Source: Paenibacillus ginsengarvi (lineage in GTDB: Bacteria; Bacillota; Bacilli; Paenibacillales; NBRC-103111). Taken from it: a stretch of DNA of 64,000 nt. The translations under genes and the position numbers were made by a program. Below, one piece after another: positions 32,817 through 41,098 of this stretch (position 1 is its first letter; the number at the start of each line of letters is the position of its first letter). The DNA lies in the NCBI RefSeq assembly GCF_003626695.1, contig NZ_RBAH01000004.1, positions 186,001-250,000 on the forward strand. Direction: 5' to 3'. The notes beneath the pieces are model-generated. The model worked only from the letters and a program-made list of their open reading frames with translations. It did no database searches and was not told where the DNA came from.

Positions 32817-34157
32817 TTACTTGCTCTTGCTTTTCTCCAGATCGATTTCCTGTCTCAGCCTATCGTCCGCCTGCCGCAGCGCCGTATTGATATCCTCCTG
32901 ATTGGTTGCCACCTTCTGGAACGCCTCGAACAGGATCGCCTCCTGCGTGCGGCCGAGCACATCGGTCAGCTCCGGCTTCCGCTTCGGAGTCGGCGCGGCC
33001 CCGGGGTACGTATGGACCGCTTTCATATTTTTTTGACTGTACACCGGATGAGACTCGCCGAGGGCTTTTTTGATATCCGGGCTGACGAGCGTAGTCGGCA
33101 ATCCGTTCTTCGAGTCGGCCAGCTGCACTTCGTCGGCCAGCATCTCCGCAATGACCTGGAACGCTTCCTCCTTGTGTTCGCTCTGCCGTGTAATCGCCCA
33201 GTATGCCGGTCCCCGCTGTCCCATCAGCCTGGGGGCGCCGTCCAGAGTCGGGTAGGACACGATATCCCAGTTGATCTCCGGCGGAATCGTCAAGTAAATG
33301 TTGTGCTGGTTGCCCATCATCGCCACCTTCCCTTTACCGAAGACGTTAATTTCGTCGGTGGCGTTTTTCTCCATCGCGTTGTTCGGAATATCGTAAAATC
33401 GCTTCAAATTCGCAAACATCGCCTTCCATTTCTCCGGATCGGCCAGCCGGTCTGCCGACGGATCGAGGATCGGCAGCGAGTACGGATTGTCACGAAGCAT
33501 CCCCGTGACGCTGGCGCTGAAGCCGCGATACTGCTGCCCGCCTTCGCTGCGCGTCATTTTTTTGGCGATTTCATAGATGTCGTCCCAGCTCATGCCGTCC
33601 TTCGGATAAGGGACGCCGAACTGGTCGAATATCGTTTTGTTGTAGTACAGGACGAGCGGAAAGTACGGAGGAACCGGCAGTCCGTACAGTTCCCCCGAAC
33701 GCCCGGCCTCCACCATTTCCTGGATGAATACGGGTTCGAACCGTTTCAAATCGTATTTCGTCGTTTTGACAAGCGAATCCAAGCCGTTGGACAATCCGAG
33801 ATCCAAATATTTGGCCTTCATCCCGGGGATGTCGATCCGCATAATGTCGGGAATTTTTTTCTGCGCCACAAGATCGTTGATCGTAGCCCCCGTGCCCGAC
33901 ATCTGGTACTGAAACGTAATATGGGGAAATTTCTTCTCCAGGCGCTCTCTGAATCGGGCGTTAAATTCCTCCGGCTTGACCCCTTCCGTAAAAATCGTCA
34001 GCGTATACGGTTCCTTCTTCGCTTCGGCAGGCTTCACATCGGGCTTCTCCGCCGGACCCGGAACTGCGGCCGGGGTATCGCTTCCGCCGCATGCCGCGAG
34101 CGCAAACGCAAGGAGCCCGATCGGCACAGCAGCAACCAACAAATTTTTCTGAATCAT
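32817..34157 (-). CDS. Orphan sugar-binding lipoprotein
   Basis: 446-aa family 1 binding lipoprotein. ATG 34157 has GGGAGG at 7 nt; a longer frame from 34184 lacks this. The lipobox is ALAAC (Cys23), then a Pro/Ala/Glu-rich linker. Core signature: LPVPPYFPLVLYYNKTIFDQ plus FGVPYPKDGMSWDDIYEIAKKMTR and GQQYRGFSA, shared with the other orphan binding proteins here; the C-terminus has NQEDINTALRQADDRLRQEI. It is third in an operon with a beta-helix protein and a 2-hydroxyacid dehydrogenase and has no permease gene nearby. It probably delivers a product of the beta-helix enzyme to a shared transporter. Confidence 0.92.
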   Translation of the reverse strand: MIQKNLLVAAVPIGLLAFALAACGGSDTPAAVPGPAEKPDVKPAEAKKEPYTLTIFTEGVKPEEFNARFRERLEKKFPHITFQYQMSGTGATINDLVAQKKIPDIMRIDIPGMKAKYLDLGLSNGLDSLVKTTKYDLKRFEPVFIQEMVEAGRSGELYGLPVPPYFPLVLYYNKTIFDQFGVPYPKDGMSWDDIYEIAKKMTRSEGGQQYRGFSASVTGMLRDNPYSLPILDPSADRLADPEKWKAMFANLKRFYDIPNNAMEKNATDEINVFGKGKVAMMGNQHNIYLTIPPEINWDIVSYPTLDGAPRLMGQRGPAYWAITRQSEHKEEAFQVIAEMLADEVQLADSKNGLPTTLVSPDIKKALGESHPVYSQKNMKAVHTYPGAAPTPKRKPELTDVLGRTQEAILFEAFQKVATNQEDINTALRQADDRLRQEIDLEKSKSK

Positions 34158-34204
34158 GGACAGACCTCCCTCTCTCTGTAACAAAATGATTATGTCAACC
34201 GGAC

Positions 34205-35200
34205 TTAAGCCAGCATGTGAAGCTTCTCCAGTTGAACCGTTCCTTGCAGCCTTCTCCCCTCGGCAAACGCTTCCAGTTCATTTACGGTAAACTCTCCCAG
34301 ACTGCGCAAGCCGTTCGTCACCACACCGGCGACATGCGGAATGAGCGTCACGTTCGGCAAGCTGCGAAACGGATGGTCGAGCGCTGTCGGCTCCGGATTC
34401 GTCACATCCAGACAAGCCCACAGCCGCCCCGCGCTCAGCTCCGCAACCAGAGCCTCTTCGTCGATCAGCGAGCCGCGCGCCGTATTGATCAGAATCGCAT
34501 CGTCCTTCATCATCTTCAGGAGCGGAGCGTTAATCATATTGTTCGTAGCCTGTATCGCGGGAGCGTGTACGGATACGACGTCGGACTCGCGCATCAAATC
34601 CTCCAGCGACGTTTTGACCGCTCCCAGCTCTCGGATCTGCTCCTCGGTTTGCCCCGGATCGTACACAAGCGCGCGAACACGGAAATGCCGCAGCAGCTCC
34701 AAATAATGTTTGCCGGATTGGCCCGCGCCGATGACGCCCACCGTAATGCCGTACATTTCCTTCACCCGGTGCCGGTTCCGGCCAAACTCGCCTTCGCGGG
34801 AATCCCGGGCAAGCTGCCAAATATGCTTCAGCGAAACGATCGTCAAACCGAGCGCCGTCTCCGCCACTCTTCTGCCGAGCTCGCTATTCGCACTGCTGAC
34901 CGGAATGTCCCTGGCGATGACATCCGGGGTTACGATCCGCTTTACCGTTCCGGCCGCATGCACAATGAGCCCCAGGTCCGGCGCCTGCTCCAGTATGGCC
35001 GCATCCAGCGGCGGACACCCCCAAGAGGTAACGACGATCTCGGCTCCCCGAATCAGCTCCGCGCTCTTTTGGGGCGTCAGCGCTCCCGGCTCTGTGACCG
35101 TCACAACGTTCCCCAGCCGGTTTAGCCGCTGTCTGTGCAGCGAATCAAACAATGATTCCAGATTGTCGCGATCCATAAGTAAGGCTATCTTTCTCTCCAC
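34205..35200 (-). CDS. D-isomer-specific 2-hydroxyacid dehydrogenase
   Basis: 331-aa NAD(P)-dependent dehydrogenase of the D-2-hydroxyacid family. The start is GTG 35200 with GGAGGGG 5 nt upstream; an in-frame ATG at 35224 (24 nt earlier) would place this site inside the gene. The Rossmann motif is GVIGAGQSGKHY; catalytic Arg in LINTARGSL, Glu in DVTNPEP and His in LIPHVAG are all in place. It is more like phosphoglycerate/hydroxypyruvate-reductase branches than lactate dehydrogenases, but substrate is open. It sits 38 nt after the beta-helix gene and 47 nt before the binding-protein gene, consistent with catabolism of a sugar-acid released by that system. Confidence 0.9.
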   Translation of the reverse strand: MERKIALLMDRDNLESLFDSLHRQRLNRLGNVVTVTEPGALTPQKSAELIRGAEIVVTSWGCPPLDAAILEQAPDLGLIVHAAGTVKRIVTPDVIARDIPVSSANSELGRRVAETALGLTIVSLKHIWQLARDSREGEFGRNRHRVKEMYGITVGVIGAGQSGKHYLELLRHFRVRALVYDPGQTEEQIRELGAVKTSLEDLMRESDVVSVHAPAIQATNNMINAPLLKMMKDDAILINTARGSLIDEEALVAELSAGRLWACLDVTNPEPTALDHPFRSLPNVTLIPHVAGVVTNGLRSLGEFTVNELEAFAEGRRLQGTVQLEKLHMLA

Positions 35201-35238
35201 GCTTTCCCCTCCGCCATCATTCATTCTGTAACAAACCT

Positions 35239-37248
35239 TCAAGCTTCGATCGCGCCAAACGCCTTCCATGTTCCCGGCGTGCCCGCTGCCGTACAAACCC
35301 AGCCGATACAGCCGCCGGGAGCAGGCGCAGCATGATACAGCAGATCCCCGCGGTCGTACGTTCCCGACGTCGGCGCGGCCGTTCCGAACTTCACAGAGCC
35401 GTTCCAGCTGTTCCCCGCTTCCTGAAGCGTCGTCACACCTACTCCCGTATACGTTATGGCTCCGCTCGCTACAGGGCCGCTGACGACATTGTTCCTGATG
35501 CTCGCCAGATCGATCCCGGATGTTCCGCCGATACGGAACGCCCGCTGCGTGCCGCCTACGCTTGCCACGTTTTTCACGATATTGCCGTGAAGCAGCAGCT
35601 CGCCGATATTTTCCGCGGCGATCCCTTGACTCGCGGGCGTATCGAGCATGTTGTCTTCGATCGATACACACAAGCTTTTCTGCACGCCGACGTATCCGAT
35701 TCCTGTACTGCCCGTATTGCGGATCAGGTTGCCGGCAATTTTGCCGTTCCCTTCACACAGCGCGTAACTGATGCCGCTTCCTCCTGTGCCCGAGATCATA
35801 TTGTTTACGATTGCAAAATGCTTGACACTGCCGACATAAACTCCGATCTCGGCGGCCGTGTCGATCATATTGTCCGAAACTTCCACGAAAGACGGCTTCT
35901 GATCCGCCGTTCCGGTAATCTCGATGCCCCGGAAGCCGCTGTCCTTGACGATGTTGCCCGTTATTACGTAACGGCCCGCCGCCGGTCCGACGGTAGCCGG
36001 CACGAGGCTGATCCCGGAGCCGCTCGCCGGCAAATGCTGGGTAACCCCTTGAATGACATTGCCGGATACGATCACGTTATCGGCGTTCACCTTGCCCCGA
36101 ATCGGCACTACGTGGCTGTTCTCCAAGCGGTTGCCGGATACGACGACATTGCGGGACCAAATGTACATATCGATGGCGCCGATGCCGCTGCCGTTCGTAA
36201 ATCGCCCGTAGCCGCTTATATAGTTGTTCGTGATGGACAACTTCGAATATTCCGGCGAGGAAACGTTCGTTCCCGCGATCGAAATGGCCGGGATGCCCTC
36301 GCCCGATTCCGACGGCACATGCTCGAAGTGGCATCCGTCGATCGCAGCCGTGGCCGCGTCGGCTATATAGATCGTAAACGTGTTGTAGGCCGGACTCGAT
36401 CTGCTTTCCGAGCCGTTCGTGAACCGGCACCGAATGACGCGCAGCATCTCCCGGTTCGTCTCCGTCCTGTCGCCCAGAAAACGGATCGCTCCCTCGCACG
36501 TATTCGTCAGATGTACTCGTTCAACGTGAAGAATAGCCGGATGCGAGGTACCGTTTCCCACCGCGGTGCAATTTATCGCAAACTTGCCTAAACCGTAGGT
36601 TTGATTGCCGCTGTTCTGGTCGATCGTCATATCGAACAACGAAACTTCCGTACCGCTTCCGGCGATCTGGATCAAATTCCGATTGGACAGCTCCTTTTGC
36701 CGAATGACCGATTCAGGCCCTTCGCCGCATAACTCCAGCGATACCGAGATCGCGAGGGCGGAAACGACATAGTCGCCTTTCGGGAAAAACAGCCGCTTGC
36801 CGCTCGAGGCGTAAACGGCAGTCTGAATGCGCGCGGTATCGTCCGATATGCCGTCGCCGATCGCTCCGAATTGCTTGACGGATACGAGGCCCGCAGCCGA
36901 TAACTTCCAGCGTCCGCCGTCTGCTGCAACGATAACAGTCCCTCCGTTATCGGGGGTCGTCGTATCCCCAGCATCCAGGGCATACATTCCCCCGCCGCCG
37001 TCCCCCGGCGTATAATAGCCCGCAACGAAAGCCCCCGTCACTTTCGTACGGTCGGCTGTGCGAAGATCCGCTATCGAAGCTGCGACGGATGTTCCGCCGG
37101 GACATTCGCCGCTCTCTCCGCCATACACCGCTTGTACCACTCCGATTCCACCTCCGCCCTGGAGCGCTTGATACAGAAACGCTCCGCTTCCTGCCGTTCC
37201 GATTGCCGCAAGCAATTTTCTCCGATCCATGCGTCGTTCGTCGTTCAT
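35239..37248 (-). CDS. TAT-exported right-handed beta-helix protein (pectate-lyase-3 like)
   Basis: 669-aa exported protein. The N-terminus carries a twin-arginine-type signal (MDRRKLLAAIGTAGSGAFLY). A segment VSVKQFGAIGDGISDDTARIQTAV is the classical start of Pectate_lyase_3/GH28-like helices, and the middle consists of ~20 coils with N/G/S-rich turns (VSGNRLENSHVVP, ISGNVIQGVT, VSDNMIDTAAEIG, IEDNMLDTPAS). The C-terminal ~50 residues (FGTAAPTSGTYDRGDLLYH) resemble the end cap seen in phage tailspikes and bacterial polysaccharide-binding proteins. ATG 37248 has GGAGG at 8 nt. It is first in the operon from the strong promoter at 37390-37418. Enzymatic activity on a polysaccharide is likely, substrate unknown. 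Confidence 0.88.
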   Translation of the reverse strand: MNDERRMDRRKLLAAIGTAGSGAFLYQALQGGGGIGVVQAVYGGESGECPGGTSVAASIADLRTADRTKVTGAFVAGYYTPGDGGGGMYALDAGDTTTPDNGGTVIVAADGGRWKLSAAGLVSVKQFGAIGDGISDDTARIQTAVYASSGKRLFFPKGDYVVSALAISVSLELCGEGPESVIRQKELSNRNLIQIAGSGTEVSLFDMTIDQNSGNQTYGLGKFAINCTAVGNGTSHPAILHVERVHLTNTCEGAIRFLGDRTETNREMLRVIRCRFTNGSESRSSPAYNTFTIYIADAATAAIDGCHFEHVPSESGEGIPAISIAGTNVSSPEYSKLSITNNYISGYGRFTNGSGIGAIDMYIWSRNVVVSGNRLENSHVVPIRGKVNADNVIVSGNVIQGVTQHLPASGSGISLVPATVGPAAGRYVITGNIVKDSGFRGIEITGTADQKPSFVEVSDNMIDTAAEIGVYVGSVKHFAIVNNMISGTGGSGISYALCEGNGKIAGNLIRNTGSTGIGYVGVQKSLCVSIEDNMLDTPASQGIAAENIGELLLHGNIVKNVASVGGTQRAFRIGGTSGIDLASIRNNVVSGPVASGAITYTGVGVTTLQEAGNSWNGSVKFGTAAPTSGTYDRGDLLYHAAPAPGGCIGWVCTAAGTPGTWKAFGAIEA

Positions 37249-37389
37249 CGCTTTGCCTCCGTTTTCGTATTGAAAAGGGTACTTGCAATCTCTTTACGCG
37301 AAACCGACCTGGTAGGCAATCTTTTTCTTGTTTGTGGTTTATAATTTTATAATTAATACTGATTTACAAATATTCCCTTTTCAAGTTAA

Positions 37390-37418
37390 ATATTAGAGCC
37401 GAAATACTAATATGTCAA
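37390..37418 (-). promoter_or_regulatory. Strong sigma-A promoter of the beta-helix operon
   Basis: Leftward TTGACA (37413-37418), 17-nt spacer, TAATAT (37390-37395), ~140 nt before the start codon. The surrounding 37330-37530 stretch is strikingly AT-rich compared with the rest of the window and contains an 11-bp inverted repeat TTGATTTATAA (37475-37485) / TTATAAATCAA (37500-37510) upstream of the -35, a possible activator or repressor site. Confidence 0.75.
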
Positions 37419-37528
37419 TAAAAATCAGTAAAAACTCAAACACTTCTTTTCATAATCTTAAGCAATGCTTTTTATTGATTTATAATTTTTTATGTAAATT
37501 TATAAATCAAATAAAATCCCGACCATAT

Positions 37529-37564
37529 AAAAAAATCCCGCCCCGCCTCATGGCGGATCGGGAT
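37529..37564 (-). terminator. Terminator after the ABC ATPase gene
   Basis: Leftward ATCCCGatCCGCC-ATGA-GGCGGggCGGGAT followed by seven T, 8 nt past the ATPase stop codon. Confidence 0.9.
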
Positions 37565-37571
37565 CATCCGG

Positions 37572-38258
37572 CTATCGCTCTATTATCGCTTCATGCACGA
37601 TTTTGCCGTCCAGTATCGTCACGATTCGCCGCGCCTGCTGCGCCACCGCCGCATCATGAGTGATCATAACGATCGTTTTGCCCTGCTCGCTCAGTCGCTT
37701 CAGCAAACTAAGCAGCTCCGCCCCAGTAGCCGAGTCGAGCGAACCGGTAGGCTCGTCGGCGAGCAAAATCGGCGGATCGCCCGCCAGCGCCCTCGCAATC
37801 GCCACCCGCTGCTGCTGACCGCCGGACAGCTGGGCCGGACGATGATCTTTGCGGTTCAGCAAATCGACGTCGTCCAGCGCCCGAAGAGCGGCCGCTTCCC
37901 GCTTTTTGCGCCCGAGCCCCCGGTAAATAAGCGGCAGCTCCACGTTTTCGAAGGCGGTCAGCCGCGGAAGCAGATTGAAGCTTTGGAACACGAAGCCGAT
38001 TTTCCGGTTGCGGATAACCGCCAGCTCAGAGTCCTTCATGCTGCGCACCGCTGTTCCGTCCAATTCGTACAATCCCTCGTCCGCTACGTCCAGACAGCCG
38101 AGCACATTCATCAGCGTCGACTTGCCGGAGCCCGACGGGCCGACGATCGCGACAAACTCTCCTTGCCCGATGTCGAGCGAGATGCCGTCAAGGACCTTTA
38201 ACGTCTCGCCGCCCTGCGAATAACGTTTGCCGACGCCTTCCATGCGAATCAAGCTCAT
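37572..38258 (-). CDS. ABC transporter ATP-binding protein (MacB/LolD type), orphan
   Basis: 228-aa ATPase subunit of a small-molecule or peptide exporter of the MacB/LolD/YtrE group. Walker A is GPSGSGKST, the Q-loop lies in GFVFQSFNLLPRLTAFENVELPL, the signature is LSGGQQQR, Walker B is ILLADEPTGSLDS, and the switch His lies in VMITHDAAVA. The length is normal and no membrane subunit is adjacent: the next genes are on the other strand or belong to the beta-helix operon. It is not the CUT1-type ATPase (too short, no C-terminal regulatory domain), so it does not energise the sugar importers here. Confidence 0.94.
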   Translation of the reverse strand: MSLIRMEGVGKRYSQGGETLKVLDGISLDIGQGEFVAIVGPSGSGKSTLMNVLGCLDVADEGLYELDGTAVRSMKDSELAVIRNRKIGFVFQSFNLLPRLTAFENVELPLIYRGLGRKKREAAALRALDDVDLLNRKDHRPAQLSGGQQQRVAIARALAGDPPILLADEPTGSLDSATGAELLSLLKRLSEQGKTIVMITHDAAVAQQARRIVTILDGKIVHEAIIER

Positions 38259-38339
38259 CTGACGATCCCCCCTTGTTGTTGCTATAGCTTATTCGCGACA
38301 GCCTGTATGTTTAACCGGTTGCGGACCGGCCGTTTCATT

Positions 38340-38368
38340 TTGTTTCGTCCGTTAACGTTTGCTATGAT
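38340..38368 (+). promoter_or_regulatory. Promoter of the acetyltransferase gene
   Basis: TTGTTT (38340-38345), 17-nt spacer, extended -10 TGC-TATGAT (38363-38368); the start codon is 22 nt downstream. Confidence 0.5.
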
Positions 38369-38389
38369 GGTGCCGGGAGGAAGAAAACG

Positions 38390-38947
38390 ATGGAGCATCG
38401 CCTAACGGACAACTGGGATGAAGCGCTCTGGCGCCAAGCCGAGCCGATCTATAACGAAGCGTTTCCGGAGCACGGCCGCAAGCCGCCGTCCATCATCCGC
38501 CGCATGTTCGAGAAGCGCATGTGTACGCTGCACGTGGCAAGCGTCGGCGAGGAACCGGTCGCGATGGCCCTTACGGGGCTGGACGAAAAAACCGGCGCGC
38601 TGATCATCGACTATATCGCCGTGAAGCGGAGCTATCGCGGCGAAGGACGCGGCCGGGAGTGGACTCGCCTAATCGCCGGCTGGGCGAAACGGGTGCATAG
38701 CTGCCGGGGCATCATCGTCGAAGTCGAAGCAGAGCAGACGCCGGACAATTTACGGCGCATCCGCTTCTGGGAGCGGTGCGGCTTCCGTCTTACCGCGTAC
38801 GTTCACCGCTACATTTGGGTGCCGGAGCCGTACCGGGCCATGTACGTTAGCTTCGATCCCGAGAATCCGCTGCCGGACGACGGCGAAGCCCTGTTTCGCT
38901 GCATCACCCGCTTTCATGAGAAGGCGTACCGCAAGCCGAAGTCGTAG
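38390..38947 (+). CDS. GNAT-family N-acetyltransferase
   Basis: 185-aa cytoplasmic acetyl-CoA-dependent acyltransferase. GNAT features: a beta-strand [24 protein letters not shown] containing the acetyl-CoA pyrophosphate loop (R-G-E-G-R-G), then [23 protein letters not shown] as the late beta-alpha unit. The acceptor substrate cannot be inferred. GGGAGG lies just upstream of ATG 38390. Monocistronic; followed directly by the promoter and T-box of the metG-like gene. Confidence 0.88.
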   Translation: MEHRLTDNWDEALWRQAEPIYNEAFPEHGRKPPSIIRRMFEKRMCTLHVASVGEEPVAMALTGLDEKTGALIIDYIAVKRSYRGEGRGREWTRLIAGWAKRVHSCRGIIVEVEAEQTPDNLRRIRFWERCGFRLTAYVHRYIWVPEPYRAMYVSFDPENPLPDDGEALFRCITRFHEKAYRKPKS

Positions 38948-38976
38948 TCATTTGTCTGAATGTTGCGAATTGTCCG

Positions 38977-39005
38977 TTGATTTTTTCACGGCGTTCTGCT
39001 ATAGT
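38977..39005 (+). promoter_or_regulatory. Promoter of the T-box/metG transcript
   Basis: TTGATT (38977-38982), 17-nt spacer, TATAGT (39000-39005), immediately before the T-box leader. Confidence 0.7.
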
Positions 39006-39011
39006 GCATCT

Positions 39012-39280
39012 AATCGCATAACCGTGAATTTGTGAAGACGAGAAGATGTACCGGGATACGGCTTTTACAGAGAGCTCCGTTTGCTGGAAAAGGAGCAAAG
39101 CCCCCGGGCAGATGGTCTCCGAGCTGCGCATCGAACCCTCATTCGGCTGTAGACTGCGCCGGGCTTCCGCCCCCGTTACAAGGCGACGTTTAAGGTGAAT
39201 GGCCGCTTAGGCCTTCACGAAACGGGGTGGTACCACGTGAGCGGCAAGCTTTCGTCCCTTTGGGACGAGAGTTTTTTTTG
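39012..39280 (+). ncRNA. T-box leader, methionine-type, with terminator
   Basis: About 270-nt tRNA-sensing leader upstream of the methionyl-tRNA synthetase gene. Visible parts: the stem I AGAGAGCTC motif and its partner near GGAGC (39069-39095), a candidate ATG specifier in GGGCAGATGGTC (~39107), the conserved T-box GGGTGGTACCACG (39225-39237) that pairs with the uncharged tRNA acceptor end, and the terminator CTTTCGTCCC-TTT-GGGACGAGAG followed by eight T (39249-39280). Uncharged initiator/elongator tRNA-Met would favour the antiterminator and raise synthetase expression. The exact specifier position is inferred, not folded. Confidence 0.88.
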
Positions 39281-39334
39281 TTTTCCCACAAACTACGGCG
39301 TGTTACAAACACGTTCTGATGGAGGATGATGTTC

Positions 39335-40987
39335 ATGGCCCACATCTTTATCGGCGGCGCATGGCCGTACGCCAACGGTTCGCTGCACCTGGGACGGCTC
39401 GCCAGCCTGCTGCCCGGCGACGTGCTCGCCCGGTATTTTCGCGCCAAAGGCGACGATGTTCTGTACGTTTCCGGCAGCGACTGCCACGGCACGCCGGTTG
39501 CCGTGCAAGCTTTGCAGGAAGGAGTGCCGCCCTCGCATATCGCCGACCGGTATCACCGGGAATTCGCCGATTGCTTTGAGCGGCTCGGCTTTACGTACGA
39601 TTTGTATACGCGCACGGACCAGCCCTTCCATCACCGGGTGGTGCAGGAACTGTTTCTGAAGCTGCTGGACGGCGGCCATCTGTACAAACAAACGATGCTG
39701 CAAACGTACTGCGAAACGGACCGCCAATTTCTGCCCGACCGGTACGTCGAAGGCACTTGTCCGGTATGCGGCAACCGGGCGCGAGGGGACCAGTGCGACT
39801 ATTGCTCCACCTTGCTTGACCCTGCGGATTTATCGGATAAGACTTGCAAGCTGTGTGGCAACCGCCCCGTCGAGCGGCCGACCGAGCATTACTATATCGC
39901 CCTGTCGCGCTTTCAGCAGGAGCTGTCGGACTATGCGGGCCGGGCGGAAGGCTGGCGAGACAATGCCGTCCGTCTGACGCGGCGGTATTTGGAGGAAGGA
40001 CTGCCCGACCGGGCCGTCACCCGGGATTTGTCATGGGGAGTCGACGTCCCGGTCGAAGGGTTCGAAGGGAAGAAAATCTACGTCTGGATCGAAGCGGTCA
40101 GCGGCTATTGGTCCGCAAGCCGGCAGTGGGCGGAGGAGAGCGGCCGAAGCTGGGAGCCGTTCTGGTCGAAGGACGCCGGCGACGTCACCGCCTATTACGT
40201 CCACGGCAAGGATAACGTACCGTTTCATTCGCTTATCTGGCCGGCGCTGCTGCTCGGAGCGGGTGATCTGCATTTGCCGGATAAGATCGTTTCGTGCGAA
40301 TATATGACGCTTGAGGGGAAAAAGATTTCCACGAGCCGCAATTGGGCCGTATGGGTGCCCGACGTGCTGAGCCGTTACGATCCCGACTCGATCCGGTATT
40401 TCCTGATCGCGAACGGTCCCGAGAAGCGGGACACCGATTTCTCGTGGCGAGAATTCATCTACAGCCATAACGGCGAGCTGCTCGGCGCCTTCGGCAACTT
40501 CGTGAACCGGACGCTTGCTTTTATCGCGAAGTCGTTCGGCGGCCGGGTTCCGCCCGGAACACTTGCGAGAGAAGACTGGGAGAGCGTGCTGACCGGGCTT
40601 TACGCGCAAGCGGGACAGCTGATCGAGGACGGTCAATTGAAGGACGCGCTGGAGCTTATATTCGCGCACATCCGCCGGGCGAACAAATATTTCGACGAGC
40701 GGAAGCCTTGGGTGACGTTCAAGGAGGACCGCGCCGCTTGCGAGCAAACGTTATTCGTATGCGTGCAGGTGATCGCCAACCTGGCTAATTTGCTGGAGCC
40801 GTTCCTGCCTTTTGCATGCGCGAAAATACAAGGCTTCCTCCGGCTCAAAAAGCAGTCGTGGCAGTTCGCTGCTGTCCCTGCGGGTCTGGAAATCGGTCAG
40901 CTCGAGCTGCTATTCGAGCGGATAGCCCCTGAGCGGATCGAGGAGGAAACGCGGCGACTGACGGAGAGCACCTCCGCTTCCAAGTAA
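39335..40987 (+). CDS. metG: Methionyl-tRNA synthetase, variant without C-terminal tRNA-binding domain
   Basis: 550-aa class I synthetase charging tRNA-Met. ATG 39335 is favoured (GGAGG 9 nt upstream); ATGs at 39326 and 39329 are too close to that site. The HIGH-type motif is HLGR in NGSLHLGRL. The zinc insertion has three CxxC pairs (CPVC, CDYC, CKLC), as in archaeal/eukaryal-like MetRS2 enzymes rather than the usual single knuckle. The KMSKS-type loop is KISTS (~residue 330). Bacillus-type MetRS has ~100 more residues forming an EMAP/Arc1p-like tRNA-binding domain; this one ends after the anticodon-binding helical bundle. T-box control and divergence suggest an additional, possibly inhibitor-tolerant, MetRS. 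Confidence 0.9.
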   Translation: MAHIFIGGAWPYANGSLHLGRLASLLPGDVLARYFRAKGDDVLYVSGSDCHGTPVAVQALQEGVPPSHIADRYHREFADCFERLGFTYDLYTRTDQPFHHRVVQELFLKLLDGGHLYKQTMLQTYCETDRQFLPDRYVEGTCPVCGNRARGDQCDYCSTLLDPADLSDKTCKLCGNRPVERPTEHYYIALSRFQQELSDYAGRAEGWRDNAVRLTRRYLEEGLPDRAVTRDLSWGVDVPVEGFEGKKIYVWIEAVSGYWSASRQWAEESGRSWEPFWSKDAGDVTAYYVHGKDNVPFHSLIWPALLLGAGDLHLPDKIVSCEYMTLEGKKISTSRNWAVWVPDVLSRYDPDSIRYFLIANGPEKRDTDFSWREFIYSHNGELLGAFGNFVNRTLAFIAKSFGGRVPPGTLAREDWESVLTGLYAQAGQLIEDGQLKDALELIFAHIRRANKYFDERKPWVTFKEDRAACEQTLFVCVQVIANLANLLEPFLPFACAKIQGFLRLKKQSWQFAAVPAGLEIGQLELLFERIAPERIEEETRRLTESTSASK

Positions 40988-41014
40988 GGAGGCGCCGCCC
41001 TGCGCAACTTGGAC

Positions 41015-41043
41015 ATGACAAAAGTCCCGTAACCGTATACGAT
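41015..41043 (+). promoter_or_regulatory. Candidate promoter of the GH26-like gene
   Basis: ATGACA (41015-41020), 17-nt spacer, TACGAT (41038-41043), 55 nt before ATG 41099. Confidence 0.4.
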
Positions 41044-41098
41044 TAAAGGGATAACAAGCATTCAGCCAACGTCATCGTTACCGGAAAGGAAGACCGCC

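Noticed and set aside
32769..34181. 470-codon plus-strand open frame
   Set aside because: Antisense of the binding lipoprotein at 32817-34157; no ribosome-binding site.
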